From the NCBI GenBank assembly GCA_937928405.1, contig CALFWZ010000110.1:1-32521 (forward strand): a stretch of 32,521 bases of DNA, given 5' to 3'. The notes beneath the pieces were generated by a model. It did not search any database. It saw only the letters and a list, made by a program, of their open reading frames with translations, and was not told the origin of the DNA. Every line of letters begins with the position of its first letter. The stretch's first letter is position 1. The DNA comes from an uncultured Saprospiraceae bacterium (lineage in GTDB: Bacteria; Bacteroidota; Bacteroidia; Chitinophagales; Saprospiraceae). Shown piece by piece: positions 15,512 through 24,732 of the stretch. The translations under genes were made by a program, and so were the position numbers.

Positions 15512-16423
15512 TTAGACTTTCCGCATCAGAATATCCTGCAAGGCTGCTTTTAATTCAGGATGTTCAAAACGAAATCCTTCCGCTTCTATTTTTTCACTCA
15601 ACACATTTGATCCACACAATACTACATCGGACATTTCTCCCATGGCTAATCGCATAGCAAAAGCAGGAGATGGAACGATTAAGGCTGATTTATCTAGTGC
15701 TTTTGCCGTGATGGCCGTAAATTCTTTGTTGGATACTGGATGTGGAGCCACTCCATTATAAATTCCTTCTACCTGCTCATTTTCGATCGCCATGATAAAC
15801 ATCCGGCATATATCATCAATATGAATCCAAGAATAAATTTGCGCCCCATCTCCAAAATAAACCCCTAACCAAAAATTAAAAGGCAATAACAATTTTTCTA
15901 GTGCTCCTCCTTTCGTAGAAAGCACTATTCCAATTCGAATAGCCACCGTCCGTATTCCCGTATCCGCAACTTCTTGGATTGATTGTTCCCACGCCACAAC
16001 ACTCTCAGATAAAAAATCACCTTTACCTGGAGCCGATGTTTCTAGCAAAGGCTCTGTGCCTCGATCTCCGTAGTACCCAATAGCAGAAGCAGAAATATAA
16101 GCCTTCACATTTGGGTATTGAGGTAACATTTTAGCCAATAACTCATTGGCTTTAACCCTACTCTCAATAATTAATTTTTTACGCTTATCCGTCCAACGTT
16201 TGTCCGCAATTCCTGCCCCAGCAAAATTGAGTACAAAATCTGCTGAAGCTAGTGCTGCTTCCTCTATTTCCCCTTGCATGACATCCCAAACGAATGTCTT
16301 ATAGGTTGCATTAGGATCTGCGGTACGACTTAGCAAGTGTACCGTGTGTCCTTGATCGCTGAGTAATTTACTTAGGTGACGGCCGATCAATCCAGTTCCT
16401 CCAGCAATTAATATTGTATACAT
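15512..16423 (-). CDS. TIGR01777-family NAD(P)-dependent epimerase/dehydrogenase-like protein
   Basis: A 303-residue extended short-chain dehydrogenase. The N-terminal Rossmann signature ILIAGGTGLIGRHLSKLL (GGTGLIG at 8-14) binds NAD(P). Further marks of the YfcH/SulA-like TIGR01777 group are NFAGAGIADKRWTDKRKKLIIESRVKAN, the active-site region ISASAIGYYGDRG, and the late IYNGVAPHPVSNKEF and HPELKAALQDIL. The enzymatic substrate of this family is not established. The gene reads away from the Opp-like cluster, sharing a 110-base divergent region (16424-16533), and converges on the HAD gene. Confidence 0.88.
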   Translation of the reverse strand: MYTILIAGGTGLIGRHLSKLLSDQGHTVHLLSRTADPNATYKTFVWDVMQGEIEEAALASADFVLNFAGAGIADKRWTDKRKKLIIESRVKANELLAKMLPQYPNVKAYISASAIGYYGDRGTEPLLETSAPGKGDFLSESVVAWEQSIQEVADTGIRTVAIRIGIVLSTKGGALEKLLLPFNFWLGVYFGDGAQIYSWIHIDDICRMFIMAIENEQVEGIYNGVAPHPVSNKEFTAITAKALDKSALIVPSPAFAMRLAMGEMSDVVLCGSNVLSEKIEAEGFRFEHPELKAALQDILMRKV

Positions 16424-16499
16424 GATTGTTTTTTAGGGAAACAGTTTGAGTAATTGAATGTTTAAAAGCAGACTTATTCTTTTGATAAAAGAATTTTAC

Positions 16500-16529
16500 T
16501 TGGGTTCATCGTTATTTTTTATATCTTGA
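16500..16529 (+). promoter_or_regulatory. Possible promoter for the Opp-like cluster
   Basis: TTG at 16500-16502 followed after 19 bases by TATCTTGA (16522-16529), a near match to TAnnTTTG. The ATG at 16534 is only a few bases later, so the transcript could again be nearly leaderless. The -7 match is imperfect. Confidence 0.3.
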
Positions 16530-16533
16530 AGTA

Positions 16534-18231
16534 ATGTTTAAAAGATTACTGATGCCCCTCCTTTGCTCCATAGCAATACTACTATGTCTTGGTAGTATTC
16601 AATGTAAGCGTGCTACCTCAACGATTGAGGCAGGTACAGTGATGATCAGGTTGGCAGCCGAACCAGAGCAGGTTGATCCATTATTAGCACGTACCTTAGC
16701 GGATCGTCAGTTAAATAATTTACTTTTTCTTAGTTTATTAGATTATGATCCTCAGACGCTAGAATTACTTCCTGTCTTAGCAGAAACCATACCTACTGTC
16801 GACCCTATTCTAAGTGGCACATGGAAAGGTGGTATCAAATATCAGTTTACCATCCGAAAAGATGCGACCTGGGATAACGGCTCTCCAGTCACGGCCGCAG
16901 ATTATATTTTCACTTTTAAGACTTTACTCAATCCCGGTGTCAATGCAGCCCCTTTTAGGATCTATTTTAATTTTTTAAAAGACATTATTGCCGATCCACT
17001 TGATCCTAAAAAATTTACCGTTTTTACCGATCGTCCTTACGCAATGGCATTAGAAGCACTGGGTACTGTTGGCATCTATCCCGAATATTTTTACGACAAA
17101 GATCAGCTGACCGAAAACATACCCATCACGGATCTAACGGACACCAAGCGGGTAGACACGATGTACCAAAATACAAAGGCATTACAAATATTTGCAAAAC
17201 AGTTTAATGATAAAAATCCTCAGCAAACCCTCGGTGGCAGCGCTTATAAAATATCTGAATGGATCACAAAACAACGAATTGTACTTACAAAAAAAAAGCA
17301 ACACTGGACCGAAAAAATTCCATCTCTATCCTCCCTTCCAAATCAACTTATTTTTAAAATTATTCCAGATGCAAACAGTGCATTAAGTTTATTATACAAT
17401 CAAGAATTAGACGTACTTACGGGAATTCCACCTAGTAGATTTGAGACATTAAAAAAAGAGCTTGCAACCGACTATCATTTCTATACGCCACCAAAACTTA
17501 GTTACGACTATATTGGCATCAACGGAAATCAAGACCGCTTAGCCAATCCAAACGTACGGCGAGCGCTCGCTCATCTAGTAGACGTAGAAGAGATTATTTC
17601 CGAAATCTGGAATGGCCAAGCTCAGCGAACGATTGGTCCCATTCACCCGTCAAAATCTTACTACCACCAAGAATTGCCAGAGATCCCCTATGATCCTGTT
17701 CAGGCCGATTCATTATTAATAAATGCTGGATTTGGTTCAGATGATGCAACACTCCAGCTTCGTTATTTTTATAATATTAAAAATGTGAAAGCAGCAGAAG
17801 TTGGTTTATTATTGAAAAAAGCGGCCCAAGCCCTCAACGTCGAGATAATACCAACGGGAATGGAAATCAAAGCCTTACTAACGACCTATCGACAGAGAGA
17901 TTATGATTTGATTTATCTCACTTGGACAACCCCACCAGGATTGGATGATTTGCGACAAACCTGGCATAGCTCCAGTAATGTAGCAGGTGGAAGCAATCGT
18001 ACTGGATTTGGGGATAAAACTTCAGATCAACTGATTGATCAAATCAGAATTTCCTATGATTCAAAAACCCAAAAAGAATTGTATCTTCGTATTCAGGAGA
18101 ATATTTATCATGCGCAACCTTATATTTTTCTATATACGCCATTAGAAAGAATGGCGATTCATAAACGTTTTGCAACTCATCCTACAGCTCGCTATCCTGG
18201 CTATACGATTAGCAGGTTTAGCTTTAAATAA
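16534..18231 (+). CDS. Oligopeptide ABC transporter substrate-binding lipoprotein (SBP family 5), copy 1
   Basis: A 565-residue exported solute-binding protein of the Opp/Dpp type. The signal sequence ends near LLCLGSIQC; Cys24 is the likely lipidation site, although Gln at the position before Cys is unusual for a lipobox. Family text includes QFTIRKDATWDNGSPVTAADYIFTFKTLLNPG (about 105-140), LGGSAYKISEWITKQRIVLTKK, and LSYDYIGINGNQDRLANPNVRRALAHLVDVEEI (about 320-355). It would deliver peptides or similar ligands to an inner-membrane permease. It is first in a plus-strand run with a paralogue 8 bases downstream and a permease after that. Confidence 0.9.
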   Translation: MFKRLLMPLLCSIAILLCLGSIQCKRATSTIEAGTVMIRLAAEPEQVDPLLARTLADRQLNNLLFLSLLDYDPQTLELLPVLAETIPTVDPILSGTWKGGIKYQFTIRKDATWDNGSPVTAADYIFTFKTLLNPGVNAAPFRIYFNFLKDIIADPLDPKKFTVFTDRPYAMALEALGTVGIYPEYFYDKDQLTENIPITDLTDTKRVDTMYQNTKALQIFAKQFNDKNPQQTLGGSAYKISEWITKQRIVLTKKKQHWTEKIPSLSSLPNQLIFKIIPDANSALSLLYNQELDVLTGIPPSRFETLKKELATDYHFYTPPKLSYDYIGINGNQDRLANPNVRRALAHLVDVEEIISEIWNGQAQRTIGPIHPSKSYYHQELPEIPYDPVQADSLLINAGFGSDDATLQLRYFYNIKNVKAAEVGLLLKKAAQALNVEIIPTGMEIKALLTTYRQRDYDLIYLTWTTPPGLDDLRQTWHSSSNVAGGSNRTGFGDKTSDQLIDQIRISYDSKTQKELYLRIQENIYHAQPYIFLYTPLERMAIHKRFATHPTARYPGYTISRFSFK

Positions 18232-18239
18232 AAATAACC

Positions 18240-20018
18240 ATGACTAGAATTTTTCGTTATTCGTTGCTTCTCATTTTTTTTACGCTGAGTTTATTTTCTT
18301 GCCGTACCGATCCAGCAAAATCTAAGACTGACTCCGTATCAGCAGTGGCTACAGAAGCCGTTATTACTTCTCGGTTGCGGGCAGATCCCACCTCACTTAA
18401 TCCAATGATGACTTATCAGGGAATTGATCTCAAGGTCTTAAATAATATGTTTCAGACCATGATCGAATATGATCCATATGATTTAAAGCTTAAGCCTATA
18501 CTAGCCAAAGCAATGCCAACGGTCAGCTATATTAAAGAAGATGGAAAAGTAGTAGGCACAAAATATGACTACGAAATAAAACCAGAAGCTCAGTGGGAGA
18601 ATGGTCAACCAGTCTTGGCCTCTGATTATGCTTTTACTTTAAAAGCGGTTATGAATCCTAAAATGGGTGGCCCTACCGCATTATACCGTAGTATTTTGCA
18701 GGCAATCAGCAACGTAACGATAGATTCAGAAAATCCAAAAAAATTCTCTGTAACCGTTTCACCCTATAATTTTAGGGGAGAGTATTACGCTGGAGGTTTT
18801 CAAATTTTACCCGAATATGTTTATGATCCCAAAGGACTGCTTCGCAACATCGAAGTCAATGATTTACTAAATCCAGAAAAAGCAAAAGCGTTGGCTAATT
18901 CTGTTACTGAACTCCAGACTTACGCAAGCGAATTTAACACACCAGAATATAGTCGGGAAAAAATTTCCGGTAGTGGCCCCTATAAACTCAATGAGTGGAT
19001 AACCGATCAAAGAATTATTTTAGAAAAGAAAAAGGATTGGTGGGGAAATGCATACGCGAAAAAAAATGGCATGTTTGAAGCCTATCCCCGTCAGATAATT
19101 TATCGTCCAATTCCTGATGCGACTCCCGCTATGGCCATGTTGCAAAATGGAACACTAGATGCCACTTACCAGTTGCCCAACGCTATGTTCTTAGAATTAA
19201 AAAATGATCCCAACGTCACAAAAAATTATAACCTATTAAATCCTACAAATTTATTGATTAGTTATGTTGGCATTAATAATAACAATCCAAAATTGAACGA
19301 TAAAAGGGTGCGTCAGGCACTCGCATATTTATTGGATATAGACGAAGTCATTAAGTCTGTTAAACAAGGGATGGCCTCAAAATTAGGTAGCGTTATTCCT
19401 TCCGACTTACCTTATGCGGCCAACCATTTAAAACCCTATGATTTAAACATAGAAAAAGCTAGTCAGCTCCTCACCGAAGCTGGATGGGAAGACACGAATA
19501 ATAATGGTACGGTCGATAAAATTATTGATGGAAAATTAACCGAAATGAAATTGGAGTATATCTTCTCGGCGGGTAGTGAAGTCAGTAGCGACATCGCTGT
19601 TATCTTTAAAAACGCTGCCAAAAAAGCCGGGGTAGAAATCAATGTTCAGCCAGGTGAACGAGGGGAAAACACTAAAAAAGTCCGAAGCAAAAAATTTGAA
19701 CTAGCCCCTGCTGCTTTCGGTGCTGATCTTAGTTATTATGACTTATTTGATTATTGGCATACGACTGGGCCTCGAAATTATTTTGGATATGGAACTGCCG
19801 AAACAGATAAAATCATTGAAGAAATTCGCTCTACCACGGATGAAACCCGTCGCAACCAATTGTACAAAGAGATACAAGAAATCATGCACGAAGACATGCC
19901 AATTTTATTTTTGTATCGAACACAGGATTGTGTCGCCATTCACAAGCGTTTTGACAATGCTAAAACTTCGATCGCTTCTCCTGTTTATACCGAAAGACGG
20001 TTTATCTTAAAAGAATAA
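18240..20018 (+). CDS. Oligopeptide ABC transporter substrate-binding lipoprotein (SBP family 5), copy 2
   Basis: A 592-residue paralogue of the preceding protein. The lipoprotein signal is clear: LLIFFTLSLFSC with Cys21. The same landmarks appear: YEIKPEAQWENGQPVLASDYAFTLKAVMNP, ISGSGPYKLNEWITDQRIILEKKKDWWG, and LLISYVGINNNNPKLNDKRVRQALAYLLDIDEVI. The protein is slightly longer than copy 1, with an added NNNGTVDKIIDGK loop (about 420-432) that resembles a calcium-loop-like acidic turn. The gene follows copy 1 by 8 bases and precedes the permease by 3 bases, so all three are surely co-transcribed. Divergence between the copies suggests different ligands or partner affinities. Confidence 0.92.
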   Translation: MTRIFRYSLLLIFFTLSLFSCRTDPAKSKTDSVSAVATEAVITSRLRADPTSLNPMMTYQGIDLKVLNNMFQTMIEYDPYDLKLKPILAKAMPTVSYIKEDGKVVGTKYDYEIKPEAQWENGQPVLASDYAFTLKAVMNPKMGGPTALYRSILQAISNVTIDSENPKKFSVTVSPYNFRGEYYAGGFQILPEYVYDPKGLLRNIEVNDLLNPEKAKALANSVTELQTYASEFNTPEYSREKISGSGPYKLNEWITDQRIILEKKKDWWGNAYAKKNGMFEAYPRQIIYRPIPDATPAMAMLQNGTLDATYQLPNAMFLELKNDPNVTKNYNLLNPTNLLISYVGINNNNPKLNDKRVRQALAYLLDIDEVIKSVKQGMASKLGSVIPSDLPYAANHLKPYDLNIEKASQLLTEAGWEDTNNNGTVDKIIDGKLTEMKLEYIFSAGSEVSSDIAVIFKNAAKKAGVEINVQPGERGENTKKVRSKKFELAPAAFGADLSYYDLFDYWHTTGPRNYFGYGTAETDKIIEEIRSTTDETRRNQLYKEIQEIMHEDMPILFLYRTQDCVAIHKRFDNAKTSIASPVYTERRFILKE

Positions 20019-20021
20019 TTC

Positions 20022-21458
20022 GTGTTAAAACGAACTTTAAAAAAACTAGGTTATTTTATACCTACGTTGGTGATTGTTTCGCTTGTCGCCTTTTTCTTGA
20101 GCAAGCTAGCACCCGGCGATCCGGTAGCGCATTATGTCCCCCCGATTGATGCGCTACCGAGTTCTTCTTATACGGTGTCTTACTACGAAAAACAATACAT
20201 CAAATATTCTAAAGAGTTGGGCCTAGATCGTCCATTATTTTATCTAGCACTCGAACCAGCTGCGTATCCAGATACTTTTCATCAAATTGTCTTGCCTCGA
20301 CAACGAGAATTGTTGGATAAGTTAGTTGCCCAATATGGTAATTGGCCCGAAATACAGGATTATTACCGTGCACTAGAAAACTTAGATCATCTATTTTTTC
20401 AATGGCCTGATTCTATTGCACCAGATAGTCGCATCAATTTTCAACGGACAATCAGTAAGCTTTTTTATGCTTACGAAGATCCAGTGATCCGTAAAATATT
20501 GGACCAACTAAAAGAGGAGTTGCAGGCGGTACGCCAAACTCCTGCTAGTAATCCCGTGATCGATCTTTTGTCTCCACCACTGACGCAAGTAATAGCCGCT
20601 TATCAACAAATTAAGGATACCGCTACCCCAAGCAAATTAGCAGCACCAAGGATCCGTTGGTACGGCACCAATAATCAATACCACCACTGGATCGCTCGTT
20701 TTATTACTGGAGATTTTGGACGTTCTACTCGTGATCGCCGTCCCGTTTTTGATAAAATAAAAGAAGCCGCTTGGTGGACTTTATCGATTAATCTAGTTGC
20801 CATTTTTCTAGCTTTTGTGGTGTCTATCCCAATTGGTGTTTATTCCGCTAGTCATGCTCAGGAGCGGCCCGATCGAATCATTAGTTTTTTAACTTTTGTT
20901 TTCTATTCTATTCCTCAATTTTGGATGGCGATGTTACTCGTTGTTTTTTTGACCACGCCTCAGTATGGAATGAATTGGTTTGCTTCCGTAGGATTAGGTG
21001 ATCTAGGTGCCAATGCTCCGTTCTGGGATCGTTTTTGGGAGCGATTGAGTCATTTGATTCTACCTATTTTTTGTGTTACCTATACAACGATTGCTTTTAT
21101 TTCTCGACAAGTGAGAGGAAGTATGCTAGATGTCATTCAAAAAGATTTTATACGCACTGCTTTTGCGAAAGGATTGCCTAGAAATCGGGTAACTTGGCGG
21201 CACGCCTTCCGCAATGCGTTATTTCCACTCATTACCTTGGTGGCGCTGGTTTTTCCAGCAGCGTTAGGAGGATCTGTCTTAGTAGAAGTGATTTTTAATA
21301 TTCCTGGAATGGGACGGCTATTGTTTGATTCAATTGTAGGCCGTGACTGGCCAGTGGTTTTTATGGTCTTAATGATCGTTACCCTGTTGACCGTTTTAGG
21401 TAATCTAGTGGCGGATGTATTATATAATTTTGCTGATCCGCGAACAACTAGTAAATAG
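20022..21458 (+). CDS. Oligopeptide ABC transporter permease (OppB/DppB type) with a large periplasmic insertion
   Basis: A 478-residue inner-membrane permease starting at GTG, three bases after the previous stop. The N-terminus (KKLGYFIPTLVIVSLVAFFLSKLAPGDPV) and the C-terminal transmembrane domain (about 245-470) are typical OppB. The coupling EAA-type loop is DFIRTAFAKGLPRNRVTWRHAFRNALFPLIT (375-405). OppB/DppB proteins are usually about 305-340 residues. Here about 140 extra residues (roughly 78-218) lie between LGLDRPLFYLAL and HHWIARFITGDFGRS, two segments that are normally nearly adjacent; the insertion is largely helical and should be periplasmic. No second permease or ATPase gene follows, so the partners must be elsewhere. 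The gene converges on mvaD with 14 bases between the stops. Confidence 0.9.
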   Translation: MLKRTLKKLGYFIPTLVIVSLVAFFLSKLAPGDPVAHYVPPIDALPSSSYTVSYYEKQYIKYSKELGLDRPLFYLALEPAAYPDTFHQIVLPRQRELLDKLVAQYGNWPEIQDYYRALENLDHLFFQWPDSIAPDSRINFQRTISKLFYAYEDPVIRKILDQLKEELQAVRQTPASNPVIDLLSPPLTQVIAAYQQIKDTATPSKLAAPRIRWYGTNNQYHHWIARFITGDFGRSTRDRRPVFDKIKEAAWWTLSINLVAIFLAFVVSIPIGVYSASHAQERPDRIISFLTFVFYSIPQFWMAMLLVVFLTTPQYGMNWFASVGLGDLGANAPFWDRFWERLSHLILPIFCVTYTTIAFISRQVRGSMLDVIQKDFIRTAFAKGLPRNRVTWRHAFRNALFPLITLVALVFPAALGGSVLVEVIFNIPGMGRLLFDSIVGRDWPVVFMVLMIVTLLTVLGNLVADVLYNFADPRTTSK

Positions 21459-21472
21459 CCAGTACACCTTGA

Positions 21473-22564
21473 CTACTCGACTTCCTTTGGTCCTTTTCCT
21501 GCCCGATCCGAAATTATTTCTCCTTTTTCACATAATGGTAATAATTCCGAATTGATAAAATTCTGCACGGGAGCCGCAATATTATCTGGATATAATAAAT
21601 GCAAATTGGGTCCTGCGTCAAGACTAAAGTAGACCGGTAATTTGGTCTCCTTTCTAAAGTCACGCAATAATTCTATTTGAGCCAACGTATTGGGTCGCAT
21701 CAAAATATAGGAAGGTTCCGATGTCATCATCAACGCATGGAGCGTAAGTGCTTCATTTTCGGTAATATGACCAAAGGCTTCCAAGTCTCCATTTTTTAAT
21801 GCTAATTTTAAATCCGCAAATCGACTATTTGCCTGTGCATAACGGTTGTCCGCAAAAATATTTCCTTCCATCAAACCATGTCCCGCAGAACTGGAAACAC
21901 TTTTTTCTCCTTTACTAACAATCAAAATATCATCATGGAAATCGTGATAAACTTCATGAAGTTGATCCTTAAAGGGTACGGCATATAAATTAGAAGATCC
22001 TGCGACCTCCGTTGTTTCGCCCCAGACAGCCATTGTTTCATAAACAGAACGACAAGCACTACCGGATCCTAAGCGAGCAACATATGATGCTTTTTGGTAG
22101 AACGCCCTTTGGGAAGTCAGCGTACCAAAAAGTTCTTTTTCTACCGTACAAAGACAAAGCGCTAGCGCGCTCATACTTGAGGCCGAAGAAGCAATTCCAG
22201 CAGAATGTGGGAAGGAATTACTCGATTCGATAGAAAATTCTAATTGAGTTAGAAAGGGAAAAATGTCTGCAATACTCGTGAGAAATTTTACGAGCTTGGC
22301 TCGAAATGGTTCGTTGGGACTTCCATCAAATTTAAAGTCCAAAACAATCGCATCACTTGGCTTATCTTTCGTTTGATAGCTAAGTTTGGTGGTCGTAGCA
22401 GCGGTATCTAAGGTAAAACTGATGGAAGGATTTCGTGGCAATTGCCGTCCGTACTTTCCCCAGTATTTAATCAGTGCTAAATTGGAAGGACTAATCCATT
22501 GCGTTTTACCGCTTAGGGATTGTTCGGCTGAAAGCCGTAAGGTAGAATTGGTGTAGTCAAGCAT
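21473..22564 (-). CDS. mvaD: Diphosphomevalonate decarboxylase
   Basis: A 363-residue GHMP-kinase-fold enzyme that turns mevalonate diphosphate into isopentenyl diphosphate, the last step of the mevalonate pathway. Visible landmarks: SPSNLALIKYWGKYGRQLPRNPSISFTLD (26-53), with the lysine and tyrosine of the substrate site; the ATP-binding SNSFPHSAGIASSASSMSALAL (115-136); ARLGSGSACRSVYETMAVW (163-181), including the conserved Arg172; and SLDAGPNLH (314-322), whose Asp316 corresponds to the catalytic aspartate. All key residues are present. Mevalonate use occurs in some Bacteroidota groups. No other pathway gene is in the window. A -7 box (TACTTTTG) lies just upstream. Confidence 0.95.
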   Translation of the reverse strand: MLDYTNSTLRLSAEQSLSGKTQWISPSNLALIKYWGKYGRQLPRNPSISFTLDTAATTTKLSYQTKDKPSDAIVLDFKFDGSPNEPFRAKLVKFLTSIADIFPFLTQLEFSIESSNSFPHSAGIASSASSMSALALCLCTVEKELFGTLTSQRAFYQKASYVARLGSGSACRSVYETMAVWGETTEVAGSSNLYAVPFKDQLHEVYHDFHDDILIVSKGEKSVSSSAGHGLMEGNIFADNRYAQANSRFADLKLALKNGDLEAFGHITENEALTLHALMMTSEPSYILMRPNTLAQIELLRDFRKETKLPVYFSLDAGPNLHLLYPDNIAAPVQNFINSELLPLCEKGEIISDRAGKGPKEVE

Positions 22565-22583
22565 GAATGAGAATTTTCAAGCT

Positions 22584-22591
22584 CAAAAGTA
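22584..22591 (-). promoter_or_regulatory. -7 box (TACTTTTG) for mvaD
   Basis: On the minus strand TACTTTTG matches TAnnTTTG exactly, 20 bases before the mvaD ATG, implying a leader of roughly 10-15 bases. No good -33 TTG is seen. Confidence 0.42.
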
Positions 22592-22650
22592 CGTAGAAGT
22601 TGCCCAAAAATTCTCTGAACTGAAAAAAAAATCCAATTCGTTGCTTTTTA

Positions 22651-23268
22651 TTAGTTTTCTCCAATCACTTCGTGAGAGATATTAAAATCTTTTAAGACGG
22701 CATCCAAGAGCGGATCATCGCCTACGTTGTAACCCGTTTTTAAGTTATAGCCGTTTATTTTTCCTAGTCCTTGCCAAAAGCTAGCACTGACGCCTCCGCG
22801 AAGATTTTTAATCAAGGTATAAAAAGGCGTATCTAATTCTTTCTCAATCATTTTGATCAAGATATATCCCTGCGTTTTGGTGAGCTTCTTAAGCGGATCC
22901 TTAAATTCCTTTTTTAGTTGCTTATTTAGCTTTCTAATATGTTTTTTGCGCTTTCGCTTTTTCATATTCTGAGTGGAATATTCTACTTCTCGGAATATTT
23001 TTATAGCGTCATTAGCATACGGATACACTACCGCAGCATAGCGGCGATAACGAAGGTATTTTCGATAATCATCCCGATTTTCAAATTTACGCATAGAAGA
23101 AATGGAGACATCTTCTAAATCAGCAATAATAATGGTATCTGTATCGGTAATCAAAGCCGTAACAATTTGACCATCGAGTTCGATCTTTTCTCGCCGCTCA
23201 CTAGTCTGCCCGTTAAGTACAGGTACTAGCGTTACTAGGAATAATACGATATATGTTAGCTGCTTCAT
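22651..23268 (-). CDS. DUF4294-domain exported protein
   Basis: A protein of about 205 residues, typical of the Bacteroidota-specific DUF4294 family. I start it at the ATG at 23268 because that gives a signal peptide directly (MKQLTYIVLFLVTLVPVLNGQ); an ATG seven codons earlier (23289) only adds MVNNTKE. Recognisable parts are the first strand ALITDTDTIIIADLEDVSI, the FENRDDYRKYLRYRRYAAVVYPYANDAIKIFREVE helix, a very basic KKRKRKKHIRKLNKQLKKEFKDPLKKLTKTQGYILIKMIEKEL region (about 102-145), and SASFWQGLGKINGYNLKTGYN with the terminal DPLLDAVL. The family has no established function. It lies alone between the amidohydrolase operon and mvaD. Confidence 0.85.
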   Translation of the reverse strand: MKQLTYIVLFLVTLVPVLNGQTSERREKIELDGQIVTALITDTDTIIIADLEDVSISSMRKFENRDDYRKYLRYRRYAAVVYPYANDAIKIFREVEYSTQNMKKRKRKKHIRKLNKQLKKEFKDPLKKLTKTQGYILIKMIEKELDTPFYTLIKNLRGGVSASFWQGLGKINGYNLKTGYNVGDDPLLDAVLKDFNISHEVIGEN

Positions 23269-23396
23269 TTCTTTGGTGTTATTTACCACTTAGACGCTAT
23301 TTATTACCAAAATAACGCCAAGGAGCTGTTATATATTTGTTAAGGATCAATAAAAGAATAGCTTATAATAGCTGGCTGTTTCTTTTTTAGGGGTAC

Positions 23397-24686
23397 TTAA
23401 CGGTTATATTTCTCTCTAAATTTACGATAAAGCGCCTTTTGTTTATTATCTAGGCTAATATCTTTGCCTCTGATAAACGCTTTTTCGATATCAGAAGTTC
23501 TCATATCTAACACATCTCCAGTTGAAATAATCAAGGTTGCATCTTTCCCTTTCTCAAGAGTACCGACGGTTTTATCTATTCCCAAAATAGTGGCGGTACT
23601 TTGCGTCATCGCCTGAATAGCCGCCTCCATCGGAAGGCCAAAACCTACTGCCTGTCCCGCCTGAAAAGGTAAATTTCGTTGCTGCCAATATCCTTCTCCA
23701 CCAATGGCAAATAATACGCCGGCATCATGTAATATTTTCGGGGTCTTAAACGGCTGATCAATATCATCATCGTGACGGTAGGGTAAGGACTGGGTTTGAG
23801 ATAGAATAACCGGTATTTTATGGGTAGCTAATAATTCTGCTGCACGGTAACTATCACGTCCTCCTACAATTACGATTTCAATACCGTATTCTTTTTTAAA
23901 TGGGATGACAGTGGTGATACCTTCTGCATCATCTACATGAATAAATAATTTACTTGTTTGGTTAAACAACCCACACATGGCTGCTAGTTTCAGGTTGGTA
24001 TTTTCGACTGAAGATTGCTCGCAATAGGCACGAGCTTCGGATAAAAATTGCTTTGCCTCACTTACTTGCTCTCCGTATTTTTTATTTTTAATTCTCCGAG
24101 GATTTCCTTCTCGCCATCCAGTCCATCTCATCATAGAAGGCCAATTGAGATGTACACCATCATCCAGTTTATAAGCAGCATCTTCCCAGTTCCAACCATC
24201 AAGTTCTACCACGCTAGACGTTCCAGAAATACTACCTCCGGTGGGTACCACTTGGGCCAGTAAAATGCCATTAGAACGAACAGTCGGTGTTACTTTTGAG
24301 TCGGTGTTGTAAGCAATAATAGAACGTAGATTAGGATTCATACTCCCTACTTCATCTGCATCTCTAGTTGCCCGTACTGCTCCAATTTCGATGAGTCCAA
24401 TCTGAGAATTAGGTGCGATTAATCCCGGATAAATATGCTTTCCAGTAGCATCAATTTTTTTCCAATTTTTAGTATTATCCGTTTGTGTACTAGCTACTCC
24501 GACGACGGTAAGTTTTCCATTTTCAAATCCAATGATACTGTTTTCAATAACCTGACCATTACCAAGATGAGCAGTAGCTCCAGTAATTAAAATCGGCTGT
24601 GTCTGCGCAGGCGCTGGTGTTTGTTGTCCAATAATAGAACCAAGGAAAAGAATAGAAAGCGTTATCGTTAAAAATATATTTTTCAT
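23397..24686 (-). CDS. Secreted amidohydrolase-like protein, metal ligands degenerate
   Basis: A 429-residue exported protein of the amidohydrolase (imidazolonepropionase-like) superfamily, with a signal peptide (MKNIFLTITLSILFLGSIIGQQ). The early composite beta domain (PILITGATAHLGNGQVIENSIIGFENGKLTVVG) and the terminal VGTLEKGKDATLIISTGDVLDMRT are standard. The metal site is not: the usual PGxIDxHxHxG reads GKHIYPGLIAPNSQIG, so the HxH pair is Asn93-Ser-Gln95, and the late region where an Asp ligand is expected reads FAIGGEGYW. It therefore looks like a non-catalytic or altered member. It follows the two-domain homologue by 46 bases and is likely co-transcribed with it. Confidence 0.85.
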   Translation of the reverse strand: MKNIFLTITLSILFLGSIIGQQTPAPAQTQPILITGATAHLGNGQVIENSIIGFENGKLTVVGVASTQTDNTKNWKKIDATGKHIYPGLIAPNSQIGLIEIGAVRATRDADEVGSMNPNLRSIIAYNTDSKVTPTVRSNGILLAQVVPTGGSISGTSSVVELDGWNWEDAAYKLDDGVHLNWPSMMRWTGWREGNPRRIKNKKYGEQVSEAKQFLSEARAYCEQSSVENTNLKLAAMCGLFNQTSKLFIHVDDAEGITTVIPFKKEYGIEIVIVGGRDSYRAAELLATHKIPVILSQTQSLPYRHDDDIDQPFKTPKILHDAGVLFAIGGEGYWQQRNLPFQAGQAVGFGLPMEAAIQAMTQSTATILGIDKTVGTLEKGKDATLIISTGDVLDMRTSDIEKAFIRGKDISLDNKQKALYRKFREKYNR

Positions 24687-24732
24687 GTTGTTTTTTTTTG
24701 AATAAATAATAAAATGTTACCTGACTAATTGC

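Noticed and set aside
23330..23396. Terminator after the amidohydrolase operon
   Set aside because: The AGCT...AGCT pairing is only four to five bases and the T-run is on the wrong side for the minus strand.
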